Positions 25,889 through 33,783 of a stretch of DNA of 64,000 nt are shown one piece after another. Location of the stretch: positions 62,001 to 126,000 of the forward strand of contig JAWKJY010000010.1 of NCBI GenBank assembly GCA_041393535.1, in the 5' to 3' direction. Position numbers and translations under genes: made by a program. This stretch comes from JAWKJY01 sp041393535 (GTDB lineage: Bacteria; Actinomycetota; Thermoleophilia; Gaiellales; Gaiellaceae). Positions within the stretch are counted from its first letter, which is position 1, and each line of letters opens with the position of its first letter. Below the pieces are notes generated by a model. The model was given only the letters and a program-made list of their open reading frames with translations. It did not search any database and was not told the origin of the DNA.

Positions 25889-26704
25889 TTACCTGAGAAG
25901 GCTCAGCACCGACTGGGGCGCCGAGTTGGCCTGGGACAGCATCGACGTCCCGGCCTGCTGCAGGATCTGCAGCTTCGTGAACTGCACCATCTCCGACGCC
26001 ATGTCGACGTCGCGGATCCGGCTCTCCGACGCCTGCAGGTTCTCCTGGTAGACCGAGAGGCTGTTCATCGTGTGCTGCATCCGGTTCTGGATCGAACCGA
26101 ACGTCGCACGCGAGCTCGACACGTTCGAGATCGCCGTGTCGATGTTCGACAGCGACACCGTCCCCGAGAACGTGAAGATCGCCGAGTCGACCTTGAAGGT
26201 CGCACCCGACCCGAACAGCGCGATCGCGCTCGTCGCGATCGTCTGCGCATCCTCCGCACCGACCTGGAACGTGATCGTGCTCGTCCCCGTCAGCAGCGCG
26301 ATCCCGTTGAACTTGGTGTCCGACCCGACCGAGGACACCTGCGCACACAGCTGCGCAACCTCCGCCGTGATCGCCGCCTTGTCCGCCGTCGACAGCGTGC
26401 CGTTGTTGAACTGCACCGCCAGATCACGGACGCGCTGCAGCATCGCGTGCACCTCGGTCAGCGCACCCTCCGCCGTCTGCACCAGCGACACGCCGTCCAT
26501 CGCGTTCCGCTGCGCCTGCGCCAGACCACCGATCTGCGACCGCAGCTTCTCCGAGATCGCCAGACCCGCCGCATCGTCCGCCGCCCGGTTGATCCGGAAC
26601 CCGGACGCCAGGCGCTCCATCGACTGCGACATCTTGTGGCCGGTACCGACCAGCTGCCGATGCGCATTGAACGCCTCGACGTTGTTCTGGATACGAAGGC
26701 CCAT
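25889..26704 (-). CDS. Flagellin (copy 2)
   Basis: A 271-residue flagellin with LRIQNNVEAFNAHRQLVGTGHKMSQSMERLASGFRINRAADDAAGLAISEKLRSQIGGL and a C-terminus ASESRIRDVDMASEMVQFTKLQILQQAGTSMLSQANSAPQSVLSLLR. The start is the ATG at 26704, preceded by AAGGAGG. An open frame extends further upstream but lacks the flagellin start motif. It is inverted with respect to copy 1, 3.7 kb away, with its own leader, a possible promoter and a terminator. Differences concentrate in the middle (residues 120-190). Confidence 0.97.
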   Translation of the reverse strand: MGLRIQNNVEAFNAHRQLVGTGHKMSQSMERLASGFRINRAADDAAGLAISEKLRSQIGGLAQAQRNAMDGVSLVQTAEGALTEVHAMLQRVRDLAVQFNNGTLSTADKAAITAEVAQLCAQVSSVGSDTKFNGIALLTGTSTITFQVGAEDAQTIATSAIALFGSGATFKVDSAIFTFSGTVSLSNIDTAISNVSSSRATFGSIQNRMQHTMNSLSVYQENLQASESRIRDVDMASEMVQFTKLQILQQAGTSMLSQANSAPQSVLSLLR

Positions 26705-26722
26705 GCTCTTCCTCCTTGAAGA
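26705..26722 (-). promoter_or_regulatory. Flagellin 2 leader hairpin with GGA in the loop (likely CsrA site)
   Basis: On the minus strand TCTTC-AAGGAG-GAAGA forms a 5-base-pair stem with the ribosome-binding GGA exposed in a six-base loop, two bases before the ATG. This is the arrangement preferred by CsrA, so the FliW-CsrA switch encoded 5 kb away should repress this flagellin. Confidence 0.6.
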
Positions 26723-26786
26723 ACCGACTGGAACCCATGGGGCCAAACCCACCAGCCCCGACCACCATCCATGGCGGCCAACCCGG

Positions 26787-26813
26787 TGATCGCCCACGGC
26801 GCCCGCCGCTCCA
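26787..26813 (-). promoter_or_regulatory. Possible sigma-28-like promoter of flagellin 2
   Basis: TGGAGCGG, 11 bases, GGCGATCA (-10 at 26787-26794), 83 bases before the start codon. It has the same spacing as the other motility promoters and a TGGA-type -35. The first -10 base pair is weaker than GCCGAT. Confidence 0.45.
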
Positions 26814-26879
26814 CGGCTCGATCGAGGGATCCTGCGCCCGCGATGTCGCGCTCGAGCGCGAGCCGGACCGGGCCCGGAA

Positions 26880-26913
26880 AGGCGAAAACCCCCTGGTGTC
26901 AGGAGGTTTTCGC
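26880..26913. terminator. Bidirectional hairpin upstream of flagellin 2
   Basis: GGCGAAAACC ... GGTTTTCGCC forms a 10-base-pair stem around a short interior. It contains the only A/T-rich stem in the area and could act in both directions. It probably ends transcripts of the fliO-flhF operon arriving from the right. Confidence 0.6.
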
Positions 26914-27236
26914 CCGTCGTCCCCTATGTCCCCTGCGTGGGGTTGCTCCTGCGCAGATTTTCGGCCGAGAGGCTCGCTCGCCGGAGGCGGGCGGCAGGCC
27001 GGCCTGCGTCAGGACTTGGTTGCGATGGTCGAGCCGGCCGGGGCCTGGCTCACCTCGCAGATCGGTGTCTTCTTCCGTGAAGCGCGATGTCTGCGACGGC
27101 GGCGGCGACGTTCCGTGTCGTTCCGCACCGCTCGATGTCGCATCGGGCGGCAACCGTGTCATCGGCGGCCTCCCCACCGGCCACGTGCCCCGACCGGGGG
27201 AATTCCGCGTCACCCGTCCGGTCGCGCTCGCGCGGC
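26914..27236. other. 323-base stretch without a recognisable gene
   Basis: Between the hairpin and the small gene at 27237 the sequence is less GC-rich than its surroundings and mixed in composition. A minus-strand open frame crosses it (it begins at 27423 with Arg-rich sequence), but the protein looks random. I see no repeat copy and no clear regulatory motif. Confidence 0.4.
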
Positions 27237-27416
27237 TCAGGCGCGCACGTCGACGTGCCCGTCGGCCTCCGCCTCCTCGCGCCGGTGCCGGTCGCCGTCG
27301 TGCTCGCGGCGGCGCTCCTCGTCCTCCTCGGGCGGCCGCTCGTAGACCCGTCGGGTCGGGCGGACGGGCGCGGCGCGCTCGACGCGGCTCGACGAGACGG
27401 GCTCGATCGGCCTCAC
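27237..27416 (-). CDS. Small Pro/Val-Arg-rich flagellar-operon protein (59 residues)
   Basis: Starts at a GTG (complement 27414-27416) that overlaps the stop of the preceding gene in a GTGA junction, and ends at TGA 27237-27239. The N-terminus RPIEPVSSSRVERAAPV is followed by a very acidic and basic tail (EEDEERRREHDGDRHRREE). Short proteins with an N-terminal IxPV...RVERV pattern are often encoded near flhF-type genes in flagellar operons. I recall the pattern but have no name or function for it. Coupled start and position make it credible. Confidence 0.55.
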   Translation of the reverse strand: MRPIEPVSSSRVERAAPVRPTRRVYERPPEEDEERRREHDGDRHRREEAEADGHVDVRA

Positions 27417-27742
27417 GACTCACCGCCGCTCGCGGCCTCGCGCTGGCGCCGTCGCTCCGCGAGGACGCGCTCGATCGCGACGCGCGCCTCGGCGCGCAGG
27501 TACGCGCGCCACCACGCGACGGCCGCGACCCAGCAGACGAGGTTCCCGGCGATCCCGCCGATCACCCCGCGCCAGAGCGCGTCCGTCAGCGAGGCGTCGT
27601 TCGTCAGGCTGAGCACGACCGCGAGCAGGAACCCGATCAGCCCGCCCATCGCCTTGGCGCGCCGGATGCCGTACGCGGCCCGGGGCTCCTCCCCGGGCGA
27701 GACCATCGGCAGCGCGCGCCCGGTCGTCTCGTCGACGGCCAT
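27413..27742 (-). CDS. Small two-helix membrane protein in the flagellar operon
   Basis: 109 residues. AMGGLIGFLLAVVLSLT and GVIGGIAGNLVCWVAAVAWW are two hydrophobic segments, separated by NDASLTDALWR. The ends are charged and probably cytoplasmic. ATG 27742 overlaps the PilZ stop (ATGA). Unknown family. Its place in the run after the PilZ genes suggests a motility accessory role. Confidence 0.7.
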   Translation of the reverse strand: MAVDETTGRALPMVSPGEEPRAAYGIRRAKAMGGLIGFLLAVVLSLTNDASLTDALWRGVIGGIAGNLVCWVAAVAWWRAYLRAEARVAIERVLAERRRQREAASGGES

Positions 27743-28374
27743 CAGCGGCGCTCCTGGCCGCGGGAGAGGTCGCCGACGTGCACCGCGTTGCGCAGGCGCG
27801 CGAAGACGAAGCGGATCAGGCGCTCGCGGTCGGGCGGCGCGATCAGCTCGAACTGCATGCCGAGGCTGTCGTCGTCGGCGCGGCGGACGACGCGGGCGAG
27901 CATCGCGATCGGCGCGTCGTCGGGCACGTGCAGCGTCAGGCGGGTCGACGCGTCGAGCTCGAGGTCGGCCGGCAGGTGGGCGCGCACGCCGCCGCCGGAG
28001 ACGTCGAGCGTGATGCCCTGCACCGGCTTCCACAGCTCGGGGGGCGCGATGTCGAGGTCGAGGAAGGCCGAGGCGCGCACGTGCTCGCGTCGCTGCTGCA
28101 CGACCGGGTCGCTCGCCAGCTCGATCGTCAGGAGCGGCACGCGGCCCGGGACGCGCCCGGTCACGACGCCCTGCACGCGCGCGGGGCCGCGCCCCGTCGT
28201 CCACGCGAGGTCGACGACCTGCCCGTTCGGGACGACGAACGTCGCGAGCCCGTCCGACGGGAACGCGATGTGCACGTGGCCGGGCGCGGAGTCCTCGACG
28301 CGCGAGGCGAGCTCGGTCTCCCAGTCGTGCACGAAGACGGCGATGTGCTGGTTGGGCTCGGGCAGCAGGCTCAT
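27742..28374 (-). CDS. YcgR-like PilZ c-di-GMP receptor (2)
   Basis: A 210-residue protein with an N-terminal YcgR/PilZN-like beta domain (1-90) and a PilZ domain (about 92-200). The c-di-GMP contact motifs are intact: QRREHVRA (RxxxR) and DVSGGGVRAHLP (D/NxSxxG). Such proteins bind the motor or stator and slow rotation when c-di-GMP is high. A paralogue lies directly upstream. Domain ends IAPPDRERLIRFVFARLR are nearly the same in both. Confidence 0.9.
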   Translation of the reverse strand: MSLLPEPNQHIAVFVHDWETELASRVEDSAPGHVHIAFPSDGLATFVVPNGQVVDLAWTTGRGPARVQGVVTGRVPGRVPLLTIELASDPVVQQRREHVRASAFLDLDIAPPELWKPVQGITLDVSGGGVRAHLPADLELDASTRLTLHVPDDAPIAMLARVVRRADDDSLGMQFELIAPPDRERLIRFVFARLRNAVHVGDLSRGQERR

Positions 28375-28387
28375 CCGTTCGCTCCCG

Positions 28388-29008
28388 TCAGGCGGCGCGC
28401 TCGCGGCGCAGGATGTCGTCGCGCACGCGCAGGAACGCGTGCCGCGTCAGGCGCTCGCGGTCGGGCGCCGAGATCAGCTCGAAGCGGAAGCCGAGCGCGT
28501 GCTCGCCGGCCTGGCGCACGACCCTGGCCGTGAACGAGACCGGCCGCTCCTCCGGCAGGGCCACGCTGAAGCGGCCCACCTCCCCCACGCCCATCGCGTG
28601 CGGCAGGAGCGCGCGCATGCCGCCCCCGGAGAGGTCGAGCGTCGTCCCGCGCGCTGTCGCGCCGCCGCCGAGCCCGAGCAGCTCGATGTCGATCAGCGCG
28701 TGGGCGCGGATGTGCTCGCGCCGCTGCATGATCACGGGCGGCCCGAGCAGCTGGACGGCGAAGGCCGCCTCCCCCGCCGACTGCGCGACCACGATCCCCG
28801 GGATCCACGCCACCCCGGCCGCCGTCGACCAGCCGATCTCGACCGGCATCCCCACCTGCAGCCCGTAGGCCCGGCGGCCGTCGCTCGGCGCCGCGACGAC
28901 CAGCCGCTGCGAGACCGCGTCGACCACGCGGGACGAGAAGTCCTCGCCCCAGTCGGGGACGCGCAGGCGGACGAGCCGGTCGATCTCGGGGCCGCGGGAC
29001 GGGTTCAC
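28388..29008 (-). CDS. YcgR-like PilZ c-di-GMP receptor (1)
   Basis: A 206-residue protein, same plan as its neighbour: PilZN-like domain then PilZ with MQRREHIRAHALIDIE (RxxxR) and DLSGGGMRALLP (DxSxxG), then FELISAPDRERLTRHAFLRVRDDILRRE. The tandem pair may offer two c-di-GMP affinities. Its ATG (29008) overlaps the stop of flhF. Confidence 0.9.
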   Translation of the reverse strand: MNPSRGPEIDRLVRLRVPDWGEDFSSRVVDAVSQRLVVAAPSDGRRAYGLQVGMPVEIGWSTAAGVAWIPGIVVAQSAGEAAFAVQLLGPPVIMQRREHIRAHALIDIELLGLGGGATARGTTLDLSGGGMRALLPHAMGVGEVGRFSVALPEERPVSFTARVVRQAGEHALGFRFELISAPDRERLTRHAFLRVRDDILRRERAA

Positions 29009-30333
29009 GGCAGCACCAGCGAGGCGAGCAGGCCCGGGTCGGCGGGACGGAGGCCGGCCTTCACGTCGCGGCCGCTCGCGACGTACGAGACCGGCCGGCA
29101 GACCGAGAGCGCGAGGCCGACCGGGCCGCCGACCGGGCCGCCCTCGTCCGTGCGGGCGACGACGATCTGCGTCACCTCGACCGTGCGGCCGAGCGCGTCG
29201 GCGAGCGCCTTCGCCGCCCGCGCGTCGGTCGTCGCCGGGACGACCAGGTGCACCTCGTCGGGCCGCACCACGTCGAGCAGGTCGCCGACGAGCACGATCG
29301 TCTCCTGGTCGCCGGCCGAGACGGCGGGCGTGTCGACGACGACGAGCTCCTCGCGGGCCAGGCGCCGGATCGCGCGGGCGGCCTCGGCCGGCGTCGCGGC
29401 GGCGCGCAGGTCGAGGTCGAGGTGGTCGGTCAGCGTCGCGAGCCGCTCGGCGCCGTCGGCGCCCTCGAGGCTGAGCGCGGCGACGGAGAGCTGCCCCGCG
29501 CTCGCGTAGGCGTGGCAGAGCTTCGCGGCGACGGTCGTCTTGCCGGCGCCGGCGGCGCCGACGACCGCGATCGTGCGCCGCTCCGTCGTCCAGCCGCTGG
29601 CCACCCGGATCCGCCGCGCGAGCGCCTTGCGCACCTGGGCGGTCAGCGGCTCGGCCGGCTCGAGCGGCCGGACGTGCAGCTCGACCTCGCGCACCAGCTC
29701 GGCGGCGAGCGGCGGCGGGATCGCGGCGGCGACGAGGGCGTCGTGGACGCCCGCGGCGAGCGGCTCCTCCGGGCGCTCGGGGGGCGGGAGCGGCGCGGCG
29801 CGGACGAGGCCCGGCTCCGGCTCGACGACGAGCGCGGGCGCGGATGCGACGGGCGCCGGCGGCTCGACGGACACGGGCGCGGCGACGACGGGCGCCGCCG
29901 CGGCGGCCGGCGGCTCGGGTGCGAGGACGGCGGCGCGCACGGCGCGCTCGATCCGCTGGTCGGCCTGGTCGAGGTGGTCGGCGAACGGCGACGTCCCCGC
30001 GATCAGCGCGGACAGGATCGTGCTCTCGGCGAGCGCCTCGGAGGGCGCGATCTCACCGCCCGCGTCGTACGCGTCGAGGACCCGCCGCGGCGGGAGCGCA
30101 GGGGCGACCGGCGGGCGCGACGTGCCGCCCGGGTCGGCGTGGAGCGCCGGCCCGGCCGGCGCCTCGGCCTCGACCTCGATGCACCTCTTCCCGAAGAAGC
30201 CGCCGATGCCGCCGACGACGCCGTCGCGCTGCTTCGTGATCACCGCCTCCGGGCCCAGCTCCGCCCGGATCAGCGGCAGGACGTCCTCGAGGCTCCGGCC
30301 CCGGTACGTCTTCCTCTCGACGGTCGCGCTCAC
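29005..30333 (-). CDS. flhF: FlhF-like SRP-type GTPase
   Basis: 442 residues. The N-terminal FlhF mark is TYRGRSLEDVLPLIRAELGPEAVITKQRDG (family KxFxAxxMxEALxxVRxELGxDAVIL), then a long Pro/Ala-rich linker (about 60-230), then the NG domain with VVGAAGAGKTTVAAKL (P-loop). The other G motifs are unusual: where FlhF has DTYRIGAxEQL this has LEGADGAERLATL, DTAGR is replaced by VVDTPAVSAGD, and TKLDE by ARTDEGG. GTP hydrolysis or base specificity may therefore be altered. FlhF sets flagellar number and position. Its usual partner FlhG is not in the window. Confidence 0.87.
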   Translation of the reverse strand: MSATVERKTYRGRSLEDVLPLIRAELGPEAVITKQRDGVVGGIGGFFGKRCIEVEAEAPAGPALHADPGGTSRPPVAPALPPRRVLDAYDAGGEIAPSEALAESTILSALIAGTSPFADHLDQADQRIERAVRAAVLAPEPPAAAAAPVVAAPVSVEPPAPVASAPALVVEPEPGLVRAAPLPPPERPEEPLAAGVHDALVAAAIPPPLAAELVREVELHVRPLEPAEPLTAQVRKALARRIRVASGWTTERRTIAVVGAAGAGKTTVAAKLCHAYASAGQLSVAALSLEGADGAERLATLTDHLDLDLRAAATPAEAARAIRRLAREELVVVDTPAVSAGDQETIVLVGDLLDVVRPDEVHLVVPATTDARAAKALADALGRTVEVTQIVVARTDEGGPVGGPVGLALSVCRPVSYVASGRDVKAGLRPADPGLLASLVLP

Positions 30334-30445
30334 GACATCACCTCGGTCTTCGGTCGATCGACGGATACGGGGGAAACACGAGGGGCGAGGGCCGAGAATC
30401 CCTCGACCTGCGTCACCCGGACGGGGGCGGACGGGCGGGCGGGCA

Positions 30446-32512
30446 CTAGGTCACCATCCCCGCGGTCTCGACCCGGATGCCCGGGACGATCTCGTTGTAG
30501 GAGATGACCGGCAGCTGCGGGAACGCCTGCTCGATCAGACGGCGCAGGTGGCGGCGAACACGGCTCGAGCACACGAGCACGGGCCGCATTCCCATCGCGG
30601 TCGCCTGGTCGACGTAGCCCGACAGCGAGCCCACGAGCTGCTGCGCGCGGCCCGGGTCCAGTGCCAGGTACTCGCCGTCGGGCGTCTGTGCGAGCGACTC
30701 GGCGATCTCCTGCTCGAGCGTCGGGTCGAGCGAGATCGCGCGCAGCGTGTGCTCGTCGTCGACGTAGCCGGCCGTGATCGCCCGGCCGAGCGCCTGGCGC
30801 GCGTACTCCGCGAGGATGCCCGGGTCGCGCGTGAGCATCGCCTTGTCGCCGACCGCCTCGAGGATCGTCCCGAGGTCGCGGATCGAGACGCCCTCCCGGA
30901 GCAGGTGCTGCAGGACGCGCTGGACCTCGCCGACGCCGAGCCGGTCCGGGACGACGTCCTCGACCGCGGCGGAGTTCTGCTCCTTCAGCGCGTCGAGCAG
31001 CTTCTTCGTCTCCTGGCGCGTGAGCAGCTCGTCCGCGTGGCGGCGGATCGTCTCCGTCAGGTGGGTGACGACGACCGACTCGGCGTCGACGACCGTCCAG
31101 CCGAGCGCCTCCGCCTCGGAGCGGCTGCCGTCCTCGATCCAGACGGCCGGCAGGCCGAACGCGGGCTCGACGGTGGCGATGCCCGCGAGGCCGGGGACCG
31201 CGTCGCCCGGGTTCATCGCGAGGCGGTGGCCCGGGACGATCCGGCCGCGCGCGACCTCCGCGCCGCGGACGCGGACGGCGTACTCGTGCGAGTCGAGCGT
31301 GACGTCGTCGTGGATCCGGACGGGCGCGATCACGACGCCGAGGTCGTGGGCGATCTGACGGCGGATGACGCCGACGCGCTGGAGCAGGCCTCCGCCGGCG
31401 CGCTGGTCGACGAGCGGCACGAGGCCGAAGCCGATCGCGAGCTCGAGCGGGTCGATCTGGAGCGCGCCCATCGCCGCGTCCTGCGGCGGCGGCGCCTCCG
31501 GCACGAGCGCGGCCGCCTCCTCCTCCTGGCGCTTCGCCTCCTCCGCCAGCGCCTGCTGCTTCAGCACGCGGCCGAGCATGAAGATGCCGCCGCCGACGAG
31601 CAGGAAGGGGAGCTTCGGCAGGCCGGGGACGAGCGCGAGCCCGGCGATCAGGATCCCGGCGATCATCGGCGCGCGCGGCTGCTTCAGCATCTGCTTCGCG
31701 AGGTCGCCGCCGAGGTCGCCGGACGAGGCCGAGCGCGTCACGAGCACGCCGGTCGCGGTCGAGATCAGCAGCGCGGGGATCTGCGCGGCGATGCCGTCGC
31801 CGATGGTCAGGATCGAGAAGGTCTGGAGCGCCTCCGAGAACGACATGCCGCTCTGCATGACGCCGACGGCGATGCCGCCGACGAGGTTGATCAGCACGAT
31901 CACGACGCCGGCGATCGCATCGCCCTTGACGAACTTCGAGGCGCCGTCCATCGCGCCGTAGAAGTCCGCCTCCCGCGCGATGTCGTCGCGGCGCTTGCGC
32001 GCCTCCTGGTCGGTGATCTGCCCGGCGTTCAGGTCGGCGTCGATCGCCATCTGCTTGCCGGGCATCGCGTCGAGCGTGAAGCGGGCGGCCACCTCGGCGA
32101 TGCGCCCGGCGCCGTTCGTGATCACGACGAACTGGATCACGACGAGGATCAGGAAGACGACGAGGCCGACGACGAGGTTGCCGCCGACGACGAACGAGCC
32201 GAACGAGTGGATGACGCTGCCCGCGTCCCCGTGCAGGAGGATCAGGCGCGTCACCGAGATGTTGATCGCGAGCCGGAAGAGCGTCGTGATCAGGAGCATC
32301 GAGGGGAAGGCCGCGAAGTCCAGCGCCCTCGGCACGAACATCGTCGTGATCAGGATCCCCAGCCCCGCCGTGATGTTCAGCGTGATCAGGATGTCGAGGA
32401 TCGTCGCCGGGAGCGGGACGATCATCATCACGATCACGACGACGATCGCGACGACCGCGAGCAGGTCGGCGTGCTTCAGCAGGCGCCCCCGGCCGATCGC
32501 CTTCTCGTTCAC
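30446..32512 (-). CDS. flhA: Flagellar export gate protein FlhA
   Basis: 688 residues, normal length. Eight hydrophobic segments in the first 320 residues (for example LLAVVAIVVVIVMMIVPLPATILDILITLNI) include the FHIPEP-type signatures PSMLLITTLFRLAINISVTRLILLHGDAG and GRIAEVAARFTLDAMPGKQMAIDADLNAGQI. The cytoplasmic ring domain follows a Gln/Glu-rich linker at about 330-350. It starts with GTG (MNEKAIGRG) and has its own sigma-28-like promoter. A 112-base gap separates it from flhF. Confidence 0.97.
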   Translation of the reverse strand: MNEKAIGRGRLLKHADLLAVVAIVVVIVMMIVPLPATILDILITLNITAGLGILITTMFVPRALDFAAFPSMLLITTLFRLAINISVTRLILLHGDAGSVIHSFGSFVVGGNLVVGLVVFLILVVIQFVVITNGAGRIAEVAARFTLDAMPGKQMAIDADLNAGQITDQEARKRRDDIAREADFYGAMDGASKFVKGDAIAGVVIVLINLVGGIAVGVMQSGMSFSEALQTFSILTIGDGIAAQIPALLISTATGVLVTRSASSGDLGGDLAKQMLKQPRAPMIAGILIAGLALVPGLPKLPFLLVGGGIFMLGRVLKQQALAEEAKRQEEEAAALVPEAPPPQDAAMGALQIDPLELAIGFGLVPLVDQRAGGGLLQRVGVIRRQIAHDLGVVIAPVRIHDDVTLDSHEYAVRVRGAEVARGRIVPGHRLAMNPGDAVPGLAGIATVEPAFGLPAVWIEDGSRSEAEALGWTVVDAESVVVTHLTETIRRHADELLTRQETKKLLDALKEQNSAAVEDVVPDRLGVGEVQRVLQHLLREGVSIRDLGTILEAVGDKAMLTRDPGILAEYARQALGRAITAGYVDDEHTLRAISLDPTLEQEIAESLAQTPDGEYLALDPGRAQQLVGSLSGYVDQATAMGMRPVLVCSSRVRRHLRRLIEQAFPQLPVISYNEIVPGIRVETAGMVT

Positions 32513-32602
32513 GGGCGATCACCCCCGGGCAGGGGCGAGGCGCACGGCGTGGCCGGGCCAGTGCGCAGGACGGGACGACTGCCGTTCCGCAACGTAGCCG
32601 GG

Positions 32603-32629
32603 TAGTCGGCCGGGCCCGCAGCTCCTTGA
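32603..32629 (-). promoter_or_regulatory. Sigma-28-like promoter of flhA
   Basis: Minus strand: TCAAGGAG, 11 bases, GCCGACTA (-10 at 32603-32610), 91 bases before the flhA GTG and inside the flhB-flhA gap. Exact spacing match to the flgF and flgG sites. Confidence 0.7.
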
Positions 32630-32706
32630 GCGACGGGCGTCGCGACCGCGCGACGCCGAGCGCGCAGGGGCCCGCGGGAGCAGCGGCGCGCCGCTCCCCC
32701 GCGTCG

Positions 32707-33777
32707 CTAGGCGGTGCGGGCCCGGCTGCGCCTGGCGGTGCGGTAGACGAAGGCGAGCACCTCGGCGACGGCGGAGTAGAACGCCTCGGGGATCATCTGG
32801 CCGAGCTCGACCTCGCGGTAGAGCGCGCGGGCGAGCGGCGGGTTCGAGAGGATCGGCACCCCGTGCTCCTCGGCGACGCGGCGGATCGCGGCGGCGACGT
32901 GGTCCTGGCCCTTCGCCACGACCTCGGGCGCGGGCACCTTGCCGTCGTAGCGCAGCGCCACCGCGAAGTGGGTGGGGTTCGTGACGACGACGTCCGCGCT
33001 CGGCACCTCGGCGAGCATGCGGCGCCGGGCGAGCTCGAACTGGCGGCGCTTGATCTGGCCCTTGACCTCCGGAGCGACGTCGCCCTCGCGCGCCTCGCGC
33101 TTGACCTCCTCCTTGGTCATCCTCATGCCCTTCTCGTGCTGGTAGCGCTGCCACCAGGCGTCGGCGACCGCGATCAGCACGAAGGCCCCGCCCACCCAGA
33201 GGCAGACGGTGAGGACGAGCGAGGAGATCTTCGCGAGGATCGCCGCCGGCGGCAGGCCGACCAGGATCGCGAGCTCCGGCAGCTTCGGCCAGATCGCGAG
33301 GAACGCCGCGAGGCCGACGACCCCCACCTTGACGACGTTCTTGACCAGCTCGAACAGCGACTGCGGCCCGAACACGCGCTTGAACCCCGAGAGCGGGTTG
33401 ATCTTCTTGAACGACGGGGCGACCGCCTTCGGCGTCAGCTGGAAGCCGACCTGGCTGACGCTCGCGATCAGGCCGGCGAGCGCGCCGACCGCGAAGAAGG
33501 GCGCCACGACGCCGATCGTCGCGCCGAGCGCCCAGCCCGCGACGCCGCCGATCGCCGACCGCGTGGCGAGGCTCGGGTCGCCGGCCTGCTGGAGCCCCTG
33601 GGTCATGATCTCCTGGAACTGCTCGAGCAGCCTCGGGCCCGCGATCCCGAGCACGGCGATCGCCGCCAGCAGCACGAAGGCGGTGTTGATCTCCATCGAG
33701 CGGGCGACCTGGCCCTTCTTGCGCGCCTCCTCGCGGCGCTTGGGCGTCGCCTTCTCGGTCTTCGACGGGTCGGCCAT
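32707..33777 (-). CDS. flhB: Flagellar export switch protein FlhB
   Basis: A 356-residue inner-membrane protein. N-terminus EKTEKATPKRREEARKKGQ-like (SKTEKATPKRREEARKKGQ), four membrane segments to about residue 215, then the conserved cytoplasmic part with the autocleavage motif VTNPTHFAVALRY (N-P-T-H intact), and GVPILSNPPLARALYREVELGQMIPEAFYSAVAEVLAFVY. It switches export from rod/hook to filament proteins. ATG 33777 lies six bases after the fliR stop. Confidence 0.97.
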   Translation of the reverse strand: MADPSKTEKATPKRREEARKKGQVARSMEINTAFVLLAAIAVLGIAGPRLLEQFQEIMTQGLQQAGDPSLATRSAIGGVAGWALGATIGVVAPFFAVGALAGLIASVSQVGFQLTPKAVAPSFKKINPLSGFKRVFGPQSLFELVKNVVKVGVVGLAAFLAIWPKLPELAILVGLPPAAILAKISSLVLTVCLWVGGAFVLIAVADAWWQRYQHEKGMRMTKEEVKREAREGDVAPEVKGQIKRRQFELARRRMLAEVPSADVVVTNPTHFAVALRYDGKVPAPEVVAKGQDHVAAAIRRVAEEHGVPILSNPPLARALYREVELGQMIPEAFYSAVAEVLAFVYRTARRSRARTA

Positions 33778-33783
33778 CGCCGG

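Noticed and set aside
26899..27423. Minus-strand open frame upstream of flagellin 2
   Set aside because: Arg/Ala/Pro-rich at first and without family features. A shorter, coupled frame (27237-27416) explains the coding look of its right end.
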